A DNA stretch of 64,000 nucleotides from Paralvinella palmiformis (lineage: Eukaryota; Annelida; Polychaeta; Terebellida; Alvinellidae). Each line of letters starts with the position of its first letter. Position 1 is the first letter of the stretch. The notes below the pieces were generated by a model. That model was not told the origin of the DNA and did no database searches. It saw nothing but the letters and a program-made list of their open reading frames with translations. The stretch is taken from the NCBI GenBank assembly GCA_025642065.1, contig JAODUP010000483.1, positions 1-64,000 of the forward strand. Reading direction: 5' to 3'. This document shows, in pieces, positions 1-13,160 of this stretch. The position numbers and the translations under genes are program-made.

Positions 1-76
1 ATCTCTAGACATGAAATGTTATCCATAACGTACGTGTAAAGAAATAGGAAGTTAAAGACCATTTATAATCAAAGTG

Positions 77-1570
<1,494 letters not shown>

Positions 1571-2254
1571 GAAGCCTATATTGACACGTTGTTCAGGACA
1601 AATATAACAAATATCACGTTATACATCTTTATTCTCCTTTTTTAAACTTTAGTTTGAATGACCAACCATTATATCTTTCATTTAAGAATACCTAAACTAT
1701 GTATATATATATATATATATTAATATATAATAATGAAAAATTAATAGACATTATAAAAGTATATATAACTTCTTATTTAATCGGATGACCGATGTGACAT
1801 ATATATTGATATCAAATGAGGAACGTGACTTAATTAGACACATCTTAATATATTTTGCTTAACATTAACAAAGTCAATAGAGTAGCATAAGAATACTAGG
1901 GTTAATAGATGCTTGGTTTCCATAAGGGGTCGATGATCCATTTTGTACAGCATAAACCTTAATTTAGCGTAATAACAAAGCTGAAAGTCTTTTTTATTGT
2001 CACTTTGTAAAAGAAGTTAAGAATAGAAGCATTTTGATAAAGGTCAGCAATCTCCCCACGTCAATAATGATAGTATTTCAAGTAATATTACTATACTTCA
2101 TCTACTGCACCTGTTTAACTAAGGTTAGACCTTTCTTCTGGTGTGATACGAAATAATTATTTTCTAAAACGAAAAATCATCTTCTCAGTCCCGGTATTTG
2201 TAAGATATATTTGACGAATAAAACTAATATTTGTAGTAATGCTGCTGCTGCTGT

Positions 2255-2289
<35 letters not shown>

Positions 2290-2854
2290 ACACTATTATT
2301 ATTAATATTTCATTTTCATAATTCACCACCAATTGACCTGTGGTTCATACTCATACTCGCTATAACAGAAGATAATAATATGATTTATACTGTACTAAGT
2401 TCATCGCAGTAACAGACACTATCAGTCTGATAGTGAAAAGTCGCCATAACATTTACAGGATGGGGTGGCTGCAATACTGTACGGGATTAAAAGTTTCTCC
2501 TTTCACATCGTGATATCAGAAATTCATTAGATGGCAAAACCTATGATAGATTTGATTTGGCGAATCGTGAATGTTGCCATAAGAAGTCGTCAATGACCTG
2601 ATGTAATCAGTCAGAACAAATAAGTTGTAAATCTATCTGAAAGCACTTCATAGGTTTTGGATGGAATGGGAGAAGTAAGGTGATGGTTAAAACCTTATGA
2701 AGCCAAACCAGTTGTCGAGTCCCCTTTGGGGGGGGGGGGGGGGATTTTCTACGGAAAATATTTGGATTCAGTTAAAAAACGTCCGGGTTTTTTTTAAAAT
2801 TTTTTTGTTATTTCCGAAAACCAAAAAATAACACCCAAAAAAAAACCACACACA

Positions 2855-2893
<39 letters not shown>

Positions 2894-2979
2894 CAAAAAT
2901 TACCTTAAAAGGTTTTGTTAGATGATGTTCTGTTTGTGAAATCAGTCGGAACAATAAAAACGATGTTTCTGAAGCATAT
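1571..2979. repeat. Tandem segmental duplication, copy 2
   Basis: Second, head-to-tail copy of 77-1570. Identity looks close to complete up to the G-run at 2728-2743. It then collapses into scrambled homopolymer-rich sequence until about 2915, and becomes clean again at GATGATGTTCTGTTTG. High identity outside one patch suggests either a very young duplication or two haplotypes joined in assembly. Confidence 0.88.
2744..2915. other. Garbled, probably low-quality consensus
   Basis: The matching part of copy 1 (1272-1495) is ordinary sequence followed by (CA)n. Here only islands of it survive (for example GATTCAG and AACGTCC), joined by runs of T and A. Decay limited to the span between a 16-base G-run and a CA repeat looks like base-calling or polishing failure rather than mutation. 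Confidence 0.7.
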
Positions 2980-3351
2980 TTTGATTGATATGTTCTAATC
3001 TATATGGGTAAAACTTTATATGGTTCAAATTCTTAGTTCGTCCTGAGGATGAATATGCTGAATGGGACGAGCATTAGAAAGATGAAGGATGAAAAAACAT
3101 TTCTTACTTAGCTAGCTGGCGTTGGATCTGAGGGGTTAGACATACATAAACACATAGACACTCATTAACGCATCATGTGCTTTAAGAGTCAGTGCTGGCA
3201 GAAACATGCATTATAAGGAAATTAGATTATTCTAGCCCTTGTAAATGTTCAAATAACTATTCTCATTTCCCTTCTTATAATTTTCTTCTGCCTAATAAAA
3301 AGAAATTAGTAAGATTCCAAAATTATGCCACGGACAGACGTATAAGTAAAC
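2924..3351. repeat. Flank shared with 26,681-27,153
   Basis: About 430 bp matches 26,681-27,153 nearly exactly, apart from small indels (a longer ATGTATTTGGTG stretch and an AATAATTATTATT stretch in the distal copy). The match ends at AAGTAAACTAAT. Here the sequence continues with TTTGGCAAGTTAG; at 27,154 a Penelope-like element begins. No gene is visible. Confidence 0.88.
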
Positions 3352-4670
3352 TAATTTTGGCAAGTTAGTATAGATAATGAAAGGCAGACTGCACCAGGAA
3401 ATACATTCATCTGAGGATTTAGATGTTTCGTGTTTGACATAATTATGTACCTTAAGATCAGTTATATTAACAGCCTTGCAGATATAGAAGAAGAAAAAAA
3501 ATAAACCAAAACATAGTCTTTGTTATGAAGGGATATAGTTGTGTCCTTAGATCAACCAACAGTGGGAGTAGTTCACAATAACTACGTGTTGATCATTGGC
3601 TTTGCGGACATGAATCATTTTTTTAAGTTCATTAGATATAGAAGGAAATGGTGCTCAGTATATGATAAAGGTGGCACAGTGAGTATAAGATATATTTTAT
3701 TGTATAATATATTTCATGAACCAACTATGCTGTTCAATGGGACATATGGCAGATAGGCGTGTCCCTAGGAAATCAAATATCACACACTCATGCATGTCCC
3801 AGGTTTTAGCAGTGGTCGGAGATCAGCCTGGGTTCGATCCCGTGTCCCAATTAAACCAAAGAAAGAAACGTCAGGCGTTTTTTAAATAAAGTTTATTATT
3901 TAACTTGTTGGATTTGTACTCTTGGGGACCTATGTTACTCGGAAAAGCGTATCCCTTGGGAAGATTGTTCTCATATTTGGAGTAATTAGTTTATCACCGT
4001 GGAGTAAAATTGTCGTGTGTATGGCTATATAGTATATCATGCTGGGAACGATCACATCAAAAGGAGTACATGATATTTCATATCGTACCCGGAACCGTTT
4101 AGCTAGCACTATGCAACTAACTATGAAGCTAATATCGTTCGTTGTGAAGAACCATAATACGAAAAATATTTATTTTATATAACTAATTAACAAAGATTTA
4201 TTTTATATAACTAATTAACAAAGATATACAATATAAACGATTAACTCTAATTGGATGTCGTGAGGGTGTTTTCGTTATTAGGAGGGTTTCTACCATCTAT
4301 GGCACGTTGTCTTTATATCATGTTAACTATTGTCATAAACGATGACTATCCTTTTTATCTCAACTATCATTGAAACTAATGTTAGTTACCTTTTCTGACT
4401 TTATTTCCGCTGTAGATTTGAACAATACGACTCTTTCATGAAATCGATTTTATTGTGAGATCTCCACAATCAAGCATCACCCAACTGTAAAATTGTATCT
4501 ATTCGTTACTTGCCAGTATTTGTATTGAGATGTGTTACCAAATTTGAGAGTAACACTCGCTCGATTAGCGGCTTATTTACGTTTTCAAGTTTCCATATTG
4601 TCGGAGTGTATTTCATATAGAAACAGAAGCGTCATTAGTTATAATTATGGATCGATGGAGTCACCTTTCT

Positions 4671-4714
<44 letters not shown>

Positions 4715-5634
4715 ATAAAACAGCTCAAAAATACACATTTTGTCACACCAGAAAATATGTAATGTGCCATAATTACAAGACATAAGCAATTTCTTTCTGG
4801 TGAATATCTCATTTATACATATTTGTATTTATATTTTTCAATTCACTATATGGGTGAAAATATTAATGTTAATAAAAACAGAGTTGTGCGAAACATTTGA
4901 TGCTTCGTGAAGGAGAGCGTAAAATGCTGGCGGTGATATGCAGATAATTTATCTGCGGTAAGACCATCATATTTCATCCACATAATCACATCCATAGCAG
5001 GGGTAATAACTAATAATAATATTAATTATAATAATAATCATTTTGAAAAAGAAATCTCTGTTTAGACGTGATGTAAATTTATTTATGATAAAATTAAAAT
5101 AGTATATTAGGCATTAACGTCAAAACGATTGATAAAAAATATAAAACACTGGATATAGATAACAGTTGGAACTTAACTAGAGTATAATCTAAATGGATAA
5201 TTCTTTATATCAAACCTAAAGGTAGTGAGACGTATATACTAATGCAAATGTAAGATATCGTTTACTTTTTTAAAACACGAAGACTATTTCATTATATCTC
5301 ATAATACTGTAGCTAGACGCAGTTCGTGGTAAACAACCACCGACATTCTGTATTTAATAATCTACTTAATGTTTGGTTGGCGAAATAAACCACATTATAT
5401 TACTGTTAGTCATCCTATCAGTAACGTGAACATCACGAAATATGGCTTCTTAGAAAGTTTATGAAATACTCCCACACCGCCTCTCTGTCACTTCGGGAGA
5501 CAAAGAATGTTTATGAAATACCTTCTATTTCTATAAATCAGCGTTATTGTCTTACTGCCTCGATCTAAACGACAGTAATCGGAGGAATATATATTTTGTT
5601 AGTTTAGTTATACAATAACACACTTGGATCACAT
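3352..5634. other. No gene recognised; minor repeats
   Basis: AT-rich sequence without a convincing gene. It holds a direct tandem duplication of a 28-bp unit (4169-4196 and 4197-4224), a (TA)n array at about 4673-4711, and an isolated match to a tRNA-type box B (GGTTCGATCCC near 3833) with no properly spaced box A. Confidence 0.6.
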
Positions 5635-6412
5635 TTGTTGTATAAAAACACATACGATTTTGTAAAAAAAATAAAAGCCTTAACTTTGCCCGATAATTGG
5701 CTGCTTATAACATTAGATGTTGAAAGTATATATACTAATATAGATCACACCAAGGCGTTGCGAGCGGTCAGGGACGTAATGGGAAATTATCCCATATATG
5801 AGCCGGTCATAGAACTTTTAGAAATATATTTGAAAAGTAATGCTCTTCTTCAAACGTTATTTATGCTCATCAGTGTTTCTCCTGTAATAAACAATATGTT
5901 GGCGAAACTAGTATATCTCTTCGCATAAGAGCTAATGGCCATCGTTGAAAGAAAACATTGACTTTCTTCTTTATGTATGCATTTAAAAGTGAACGCAGAT
6001 AACTCTTCTCTGCCTGATTACAACCGTCCATCTCTCGGTGATTATATTTTAATACCGATTGAACAAATACACAACTCGGGTTCTGATTGGCAGGACCGAA
6101 TTAATAGACTAAAACGAGAAATCTTTTGGATTGATACCCTGTGATCATTAGAACCAACAGGGTTAAACAAAAAAAAAAAGCGTTCAGAAGATATATTAGA
6201 ATCGGACGAAAAGAGTGAAACTGTAGCTCTAGTAATGCCGTTTTCTAGAACAGGCAATATAGCTTCAAGAATAATAAATAAACATTTTAAAATACTTCAA
6301 TCGAAGAGCTAATTAGAACACTATCAATATAGTAACATCACTGCTTACACTAAACATAACAAGCCTCTCGGGTTATTTAGTGTCAAGCAAGTTGAAATAA
6401 ATACCTTAAAAT
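5635..6412 (+). pseudogene. PLE RT/GIY-YIG reading frame, broken
   Basis: The coding remains of element 1. RT motif 1-2 is in one frame to about 5838. The GIY-YIG segment is in another frame and runs to a stop after NGHR at about 5947. After a short gap the C-terminal tail runs from about 5990 with an internal stop (WIDTL then TGA, near 6141) to the final stop at about 6410. Spliced against the intact copy, only the deletion and three or four lesions separate them. The YxDD catalytic motif is absent. Confidence 0.85.
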
Positions 6413-7067
6413 AAATAGAATGTCTCCTAAAGTTCTGGAAAAGTTAATCACAAACCCAAGTGCAGTAAAGCGTCAATCGCCCGAAACACAAAACTCAACC
6501 CACCGTTACTGTGTTTGTAAAGCAATGAGATATCCAAATATCGATAGTCAAATGGGAAGCTACGACTAATTCCTTTGAAGTACACTTTAAGTTTATTTTC
6601 TTATTATGCCCTGCACTTTCACACCTGCACAAACATATTAATTCTATTTAATTATCATTTGGATGTCTTCTAAACACAGAGCTACGTAAGTTCACAAGTA
6701 GAACAAAGAGATTAAATACCACGCATCCTTTGTTAACAACGTCTAAAGGCTTATGTGCATATGCGTGGCTTCCTAGTGAAAATTGTGTATATAAACCTTG
6801 AGCAATATGGTAACGTAAGAACCCCCCGAGGACATAAAACACTCTGGCAGTGACCACCATCAGAGTAATTCGGCTCCATCTTTCCGTACTGCTCCCCAAC
6901 ATAGAGGCTGTGCTGTACACCGCTTTTGAACAGGCTTTAAGTCTGAAAAGAGCGCTTTATAAGTTTAGTATAATAATAATAATAATAATAAGCGACAGCC
7001 TGGGGATTCTCCACGAACAACAAAACAAACAAAAACGAACAACAAACGTAACGTTAGACATTCTACG

Positions 7068-7107
7068 CAACTTGATAAAGACTTAAATAGGTCGAAACCG
7101 GTCGTTG
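7068..7107 (+). other. PLE 3' structured RNA motif, copy 1
   Basis: The order is outer stem CAAC, TTGATAA, A, inner stem GAC...GTC, GAAA, CCGGTC, outer stem GTTG. The same arrangement with different paired bases occurs at 28,826-28,865, so the pairing is preserved while the bases change. The plan resembles the hammerhead ribozyme motif known from PLEs. The core positions that are normally C3 and G8 read T and A here. Activity cannot be judged from sequence. Confidence 0.6.
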
Positions 7108-7469
7108 TTATTGGGTTGAGTGGTATTGTATCACGTGGTACTAGCACATATATGAATTAATTATGATTTATGCTTATATCATTCACACCATATCATTTAT
7201 ATTGTGTACTGGTATTTTACTTTTTTTATTTAGGCTTAATTTTATCGCCTGGTTTTCTTTCAATAATAGTTGTTTGTTTATATTTAGATTTGGACTGTTT
7301 TAATAATTTTATGTTTCCTTTCATTTGTTCTAATTATACAGGTAATTAAATTATACATTTAATTAGATTATACATGTAATTAACTATATTTTTTAACCAG
7401 TTTGGTGTTCTAATTGTTGTTTGAATAAAAGTATAACATCTGTGATAGTGCCTTAAATATCTTTTTAAA

Positions 7470-7470
7470 C

Positions 7471-7553
<83 letters not shown>
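7470..7553. repeat. (CA)n microsatellite
   Basis: About 84 bp of nearly pure AC repeat with one A-rich interruption near 7489. Confidence 0.98.
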
Positions 7554-7555
<2 letters not shown>

Positions 7556-7989
7556 GTAATTCTAAGCCAGATGTATTATAAAAGTAATCAATTTCCAAAC
7601 CATTGATATACCACTGAGTAAATCGTAGTATTTACTCAGGTTTGAGACGATATTTCGTTCTAGTCCAGTAATAATCCATTGTGCGGTATTGCTACTTTGT
7701 TTTTATTTTAGTTTAATCGCTTTAGTGAGTCCATACTGTGTTAGTGTACATTCTCTTTGTTATGAACAAACTGTAATGTTTGTTAACACGCTGAGACTAT
7801 ATATAGGGCTTGAATTTTCACTTAGGTTAGAGAAGAAATTCGACGCCAGACCAGTCGGACGTGTATTGATACACGGTTCATATAGGTAGGATTTATTCAG
7901 CTATTCGAACCCAGAATGATGCTGACGTCAGCATCTGAGGTGTCGAAATGCTTTATATATAGGTTTCTTTGGACCACAGAAAATTACTG
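7554..7989. other. No gene recognised
   Basis: AT-rich sequence with only short chance reading frames. It contains GCTGACGTCAGC (near 7921), a perfect 12-bp palindrome with a CRE-like centre. There is nothing nearby to assign it a role. Confidence 0.5.
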
Positions 7990-8180
7990 TTGAATGTAAA
8001 CTGTGGTGTCAAAATAGTTTATGATATGTATGTAGCAAGTCACCATTGAACCACACGCACGTGTTTGTTGCGAGCTGTGGTATCAAATGGTATGTTTTTA
8101 CGTGCTTCCGCTTTTGTACATAGCCTGCATGTAGCCGCTTTCCTGTGGGCGTGACATATTTGTCGCGTACGAAAAGCGAA
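7990..8180. repeat. Dispersed repeat B, copy 1
   Basis: About 190 bp matches 15,757-15,925 with clear but imperfect identity. Shared blocks include GAACCACACGC, GAGCTGTGG/CAGCTGTGG, TTCCGCTTTT, CATAGCC and GGCGTGA.ATATTTGTCG. There is no coding potential. The family is not recognised. Confidence 0.7.
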
Positions 8181-9189
8181 TTAGCTGGTTCCCACAGGCT
8201 GATGAGTAGACCAGACACATGCTTAGGTATACGCACACATTTATCAATATGTGGAGGTATTGAACATTTAATATTTAGATTAATGTATGTATAGTTGTAT
8301 TTAGATTTATGGAGGTAGGTTTCGAAGGAGGTTTAGATATGTTGATGCTCTGTGCCTGTTGCCTCTTACTAGTACCCTAAAACACACACACGCACACGCA
8401 CACACGCCCCACGCACGCACGCACCCCGCAAATCCTAAGAAAAGTTGATCTAGAGCTATATATTCCGTGCACTATTTGCGTCTTTGGAGGCACGCCGTTT
8501 AGATGTTTGGCCTGGTTATCCAGCATTTAAATGACTGTAGCAGGCACAGTACGCTCTTAAAGCATTATAAGTACTCCTGACTCAGGAATAGAAACACTGC
8601 ATCGCATCTCGAGCGGTGGCATTGGACACAGTTCGCGCGGTTGGTGTGTTTTATATAACAACTTATAATTCACCTTGGTTGTATGTGGGAATAGAATTAT
8701 CTTTCCTAGGTCCAGTTATGTCCAGTTTGTACTATGACATTCAAGATTAGCTCTAATCTGCTTGTCATAAATAACATTTAAGAACTACAATAGTTAGAAT
8801 AGCATAAATTAGGTCAGGTTTGAAAATGATAGCATAGTTCAAACAATACGGAAGCTATGACGCGCTATTACGGTCTGCTTCAGCGCAGATGTCAGTCTTT
8901 TAATAGTAATTAAGATAAACAGTTTTAATAGTAATCGCTTCATGACGCCTGCCCGTTGTAAAAACTGATCTTTGAAGACAGTGACAATTGGGTTATATGG
9001 TTTAAATAGTATTGCTTTGAAGAAAGATACAGCAATTGAAAAATAGCTATAAATAGGGCTGCTTAGATAATTAAGCTAAACATTCTCACTACTGCCGTGA
9101 TCTGACTTGGGTGTTTTACTCCCAAACTCCACGGCTGTAGGTGATTCGTATTTTGATTTTGCTTGGCGGCTTAGGGACTGGTGAGACAT
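8181..9189. other. No gene; CA-rich patch
   Basis: It holds an imperfect CA/CGCA tract at about 8380-8430, preceded by a degenerate version of the CA-tailed module's end (CTCTGTGCCTGTTGCC). The rest is unassigned. Confidence 0.5.
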
Positions 9190-9304
9190 TACACATGTCT
9201 CAGCAAGAAAAGTCGCCACTCTGGATTCAGTCCCCTGAAGAAACGTCCAGAGTTTGAATTCACGGATCGAGATTCTCTGTGCCTGTGCCTTATTATACAC
9301 AGCT
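9190..9304. repeat. CA-tailed dispersed module, copy 2
   Basis: Nearly identical to 1276-1393, including the inverted repeat arms at about 9218-9225 and 9246-9253. It again runs straight into a CA-rich array. The sequence upstream is unrelated to the upstream of copy 1, so the module's 5' boundary lies near ACATGTCTCAGC. Confidence 0.68.
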
Positions 9305-9589
9305 AAAACACACACACATACACATACACACACTCATACACACACACATACACACACACATACACACACACATACACACACACATACACACACACATACA
9401 CACACACATACACACATACACACATACACACATACACACATACACACATACACACATACACACATACACACATACACACATACACACATACAGACATACA
9501 CACATACATACATACACACATACACACATACACACATACACACATACACACATACACACACACAAACAAACACACAAACAAACACACAC

Positions 9590-9620
<31 letters not shown>

Positions 9621-9722
9621 TATATACAAACACACACACGCACGCACATACACACATACACGCACGCACGCAGACAGACTGACGCACACACACACACGCG
9701 CGCGCGCGCACACACACACACA
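9305..9722. repeat. Compound (CA)n/(CACATA)n/(TA)n satellite
   Basis: About 420 bp of CA-based repeat. Inside it is an array with CACATA/CATA periodicity (about 9400-9550), an AAACA-rich stretch, (TA)n at 9590-9610 and an alternating CG stretch (CGCGCGCGCG near 9697). All open reading frames here are poly-Thr-His or poly-Cys-Val products of the repeat. Confidence 0.97.
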
Positions 9723-9829
9723 CGTACCTTGTGACTCTCTGGCGTTACGCTCTTCTGTTTATTGATACATCCAGGTAGTGATAATACACGAGGACAATGT
9801 AAGTAATTTTCTAAACTTTGTCAATAACT

Positions 9830-9930
9830 CCAGGCAGGTTTAGAAGAGAATCCTCTGCTAGTCCACAGGACTAGTAACTTGAAAAAAGATACTAGTCCTG
9901 AGAGTAATTCAATGGTCCCGATTATACCAA
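9830..9930. repeat. Fragment of the 864-bp TIR element (reverse)
   Basis: TAGTCCACAGGACTAGTAAC and ACTAGTCCTGAGAGTA match the reverse complement of the terminal region of the element at 60,576-61,439 (about 61,340-61,430). Only this end is present. Confidence 0.7.
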
Positions 9931-10210
9931 ATAAAGTTTCACATACTTAATGTTTATTTCATAATGTGTGAACTTCAGTGATGATTGATTTCTATGTGGA
10001 AACAATACAGATAATCTTCTTGAAAATGTATTTATTATTTGGCTCATTATAGTTCATTGTTTAAATTACGGTGATTTTTGTTGAAAGATTCTGATCATTA
10101 TTATTTTGTTTTCTAGGTACAATTAATATATACAATATAATAGGGAAAGTTTTAACATTTGGATGATAGACGAGTATATAATAACATTTAATGCGATTCG
10201 TTACAAATAA

Positions 10211-10323
10211 ATGACAATTTTTGCATTAGTATTTTTGTTATCTTCAATATCCACAAGCGAAGAACCCCATCCGATATTGACAATTTGTATGGAACATCTG
10301 GATTACAACAATAAATTAACAAG
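10211..10323 (+). CDS. Possible first coding exon of a small secreted protein
   Basis: From the ATG at 10,211 the frame reads MTIFALVFLLSSISTS, then EEPHPILTICMEHLDY and a short remainder. It stops making sense exactly at AAG|GTTAGT, a reasonable splice donor at 10,324. The first 16 residues form a typical signal peptide: short n-region, hydrophobic core, small residues before a likely cleavage site. The exon would end in phase 2. I could not identify the next exon or a family, and an L2-like LINE begins 900 bp downstream. A chance frame in AT-rich DNA remains possible; it is listed for the combination of signal peptide and donor. Confidence 0.3.
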
Positions 10324-11240
10324 GTTAGTGTAATTTTAATCATAGATAACACTAAAGGTGCACACAGTATATTCTATTTTAATCAACTCTAGTATATAAC
10401 GAATGCCATAGCTAGGCTTAACGTCATCATTAAACATGGGGAGATCTATGATTTAGTCATGTATTCGTTAATAAATTCAGCGGTAGGTAAACAGGAAATG
10501 ATTTCTATGAAACCCTAATATATTAATAACAACAAACGTTTTTCATTCTAACTAACTTTATTATGCCAACTTACAAGTGGAATTTCTTATATTTAGCAAG
10601 TATGTATAATTTGTTAAACAACGATGGTAGAAATAGTATAGTTGTCGTCTTGGAAATTGTTGTAATCATGTAAATAAAAAGAGGTACAAATTGAAGAAGC
10701 CCCGTCCAGCCGCTTGGTCGCGGTGTGGCTAATATAATTACAAATAAAAACCAAATTACCAGAACAGTGTCATGATGTGAGATGAACTATAAATGAAATA
10801 AGAGCCACCATCTCGTTATCTCTCTAATAAAATTAATAAATTGAATTTGAATTGATAGAATTACAGCATATTATTATAATAGTGTAATTGAATAATGTAT
10901 TATTGGTAATTCTTTGGTTACACTTTAAATGGTAGTTTGTTAAATTAACAGGAATTACAAAGTACCGCCTGCTTTATGTAGACATTGTGGTGTAATGTGG
11001 AATGTCTTTAATTAGTTTCAGACAATAAATCTCTACGCGGATCCACAACTATCTAGAAAATAACTACACTAACATGAACGTTATTGAAACTTATTTACTT
11101 TTAATGCCGTTACTTAGTGAAGTCGCCGATCCAATAGTTCTAATATACGCTAATTACATTTGTATCAAAGCTTTGAATCAGAAATCAATGATAATTATGT
11201 TGTAATGAGGCGATCATCTGGCTGTACAATTGTTTTATTA
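10324..11240. other. No gene recognised (candidate intron or intergenic)
   Basis: AT-rich and free of long frames. If the exon at 10,211 is real, this would be its first intron. No acceptor with a convincing following exon was found. Confidence 0.4.
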
Positions 11241-11242
11241 AT

Positions 11243-13160
11243 ATGGATAAACCCGATTGCATACAAAGAAAGATCAGATACAGAAAATATCGTGACATAA
11301 ATATTAAAGAATTTATTAAGGATCTACAGTCGTTTCAACACCTGAGTAATTGTGAGGGATCAGTTGACGAGCTGGTAGAAGCCTATAACAAAGGCGTCCG
11401 GAGTATCATAAACACAATGCTTCTTCGCGTTAAAAATCATCACGTTCAGACCAGAAACACCTTGGTACTCCGATAAACTCAGATCTGCTAAGAAATTTCG
11501 GAGGAAAGCAGAGAGAACCTGGCGCCGAATTTCTTTAATGGTGCACTTTGAAATATACAAGGATCTCTGTAAACACACTACTCTTCGAGGAGAAGAAGTA
11601 TTTCTATTCCACACAGATAGAGGAATGTTGGAAATAATTAAAGAAACTCTTCAAATTAACTAAGAACTTGATGGGAAGTAACTCAAATGTAAATCTTCCA
11701 CATTTTACATCTGCTGAACTCCTCGAAATGAGGTTGAGGTCAAGGAGATAATAATCAAATCTCCGATCAAGACTTGGATCCACTGCCCACTTGGGTTTTG
11801 AAGAAATGTGTGGATCAACTTCTATCACTGATAACAGCCATTGTCAATAGCTCAATGAATAAATCAGTGATGACGTTGTGTTTGAAACGTGCCACCACAA
11901 CCCCACGGTTTATGAGACCTGGGTTGGACAAGGAAGAGATGAAGAATTATCGTCCTATTTCTAACCTTCCTTCCATCTCTAAACTTATTGAAAAGGTAGA
12001 AGCAACGCGTATAGAAGAACACGTAGAGCACAATGATTTTAATGAAATTTATCAGTCTACTTATCGTAGAGGTCATTCAACAGAAACTGCTCTCTTGAAA
12101 GTGCACAGTGACATTGCTGAGGCTCTTGATGAAAGATCCATGACTGCATTAATTATGCTTTATTTATCCGCAGCTTTCGACGTAATCGATCACCCAATTC
12201 TACTGAAGCGTTTAGAATTTTCTTTTTGAATCAAGGAAAAAGCTTTATTTTAGGTAAAGTCGTACCTTGACGACAGAACTCAGTGTGTTTCAGTGGCCAA
12301 TAAAACATGGCCAGATGTAGGTCTTCTTTTTGGCGTATCACAGGAATCCGTTTTAGGACCAAATAATTACTGTATGTATACCAAACCAGTAGGTGAACTT
12401 ATTAAACGGCGTAATATTAAATACCATTGTTATACCGATGATATGCAAGTATACATGACTCTGAAGCCATGTGATAAATGGGATGATATTTCATTTTCAA
12501 TTGAAGCTGGTATTGCATACATAAGTACTTGGATGAAAAGCAACATGCGGAAATTGAATAAGGACAAGACATAATTTTTTGTTTTCTCATCAAAGCAACA
12601 TGTAAAGAAAATTGAGAATCTTCCCTCTCTCTGACAAACCGCCTACAGCGAGTGCAGAACCGTGCTGCACGCCTGGTGACACGCATTCACAAAACGGGAA
12701 CACATAACACCAATTTGGTTCCAGCTGCACTGGCTTCCTGTACGTTTTAGATCACTGTAAAAGATCGTGTTTCATACATACAAAGTACTGAATCTAAACG
12801 ATCTGATCGAAAAATATATACCAGTGAGAATGCTCTGATCTGATTCCTATTCACTTTTGAGGATACCAAGAAGCTATACAGCAATATACGGAGAGAGATC
12901 CTTTCGAGCATTAGCTCCCATATTGTGGAACGAGTTGCCAAACCACATAAAACTCGCAGCAAGTAGAGACATATTTTGTAAGGTTCTTAAAACCTATTTA
13001 TTTAAATTGGCGTATTTATAATATTAAGCCAGTTTATTATGTATGAAATGTATTTGATCTGTGTTGCTCAGAATATGTTGTAATTGTGTTTTAAATGTTA
13101 ATCGCCTTAGAGCAATGTCGATTGAATAAGGCGCTATATAAAATATTATTATTATTATTA
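11243..13160 (+). mobile_element. L2/CR1-type LINE, 5'-truncated, decayed
   Basis: The copy begins in the linker after the endonuclease (RKIRYRKYRDINIKEF, then DTPWYSDKLRSAK in another frame). It continues through the RT: DPLPTWVLKKCVDQLL at about 11,772, NYRPISNLPSISKLIEKV at about 11,945, a LSAAFDVIDH motif at about 12,165 and YTDDMQVYM at about 12,430 in place of YADDTQLYL. The C-terminal region follows (TPIWFQLHWLPVRFRS near 12,710; AAPILWNELPNHIKL-like near 12,910). At least five frameshifts or stops break it. The 3' end (GGCGCTATATAAA followed by (ATT)n at 13,144-13,160) is the usual L2-type terminus. The endonuclease and ORF1 are absent. Confidence 0.88.

Larger units (their letters stand above)
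5635..7140 (+). mobile_element. Penelope-like element 1, internally deleted and decayed
   Basis: PLEs are retroelements that encode a reverse transcriptase fused to a GIY-YIG endonuclease. This copy has the start of the RT (LLITLDVESIYTNI at about 5700-5745), then jumps at about 5838 into the GIY-YIG region (SSNVIYAHQ...KQYVGET...RANGHR). That region is followed by the C-terminal tail (DYILIPIEQ, INRLKREIFWIDTL, LEPTGLNKK). The tail and the 3' sequence (AATGTCTCC...CAGTAAA) match the intact copy at 27.2-28.5 kb. About 1 kb that would carry RT motifs 3-7 and the Cys-rich linker is missing. Stops and frameshifts make it inactive. Confidence 0.88.

Noticed and set aside
3820..3855. tRNA-like box B (GGTTCGATCCC)
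   Set aside because: No box A at a workable distance and no cloverleaf; possibly a SINE scrap, not a gene.
8195..8210. CTGATGAG, a hammerhead-core-like octamer
   Set aside because: No GAAA and no paired stems in the needed arrangement.
9254..9734. Long open frames on both strands (129-151 codons)
   Set aside because: They are translations of CA/CATA repeats (Thr-His or Cys-Val polymers) and have no non-repeat domain. Similar frames at 1223, 7346, 26,270, 29,015 and 46,957 are rejected for the same reason.
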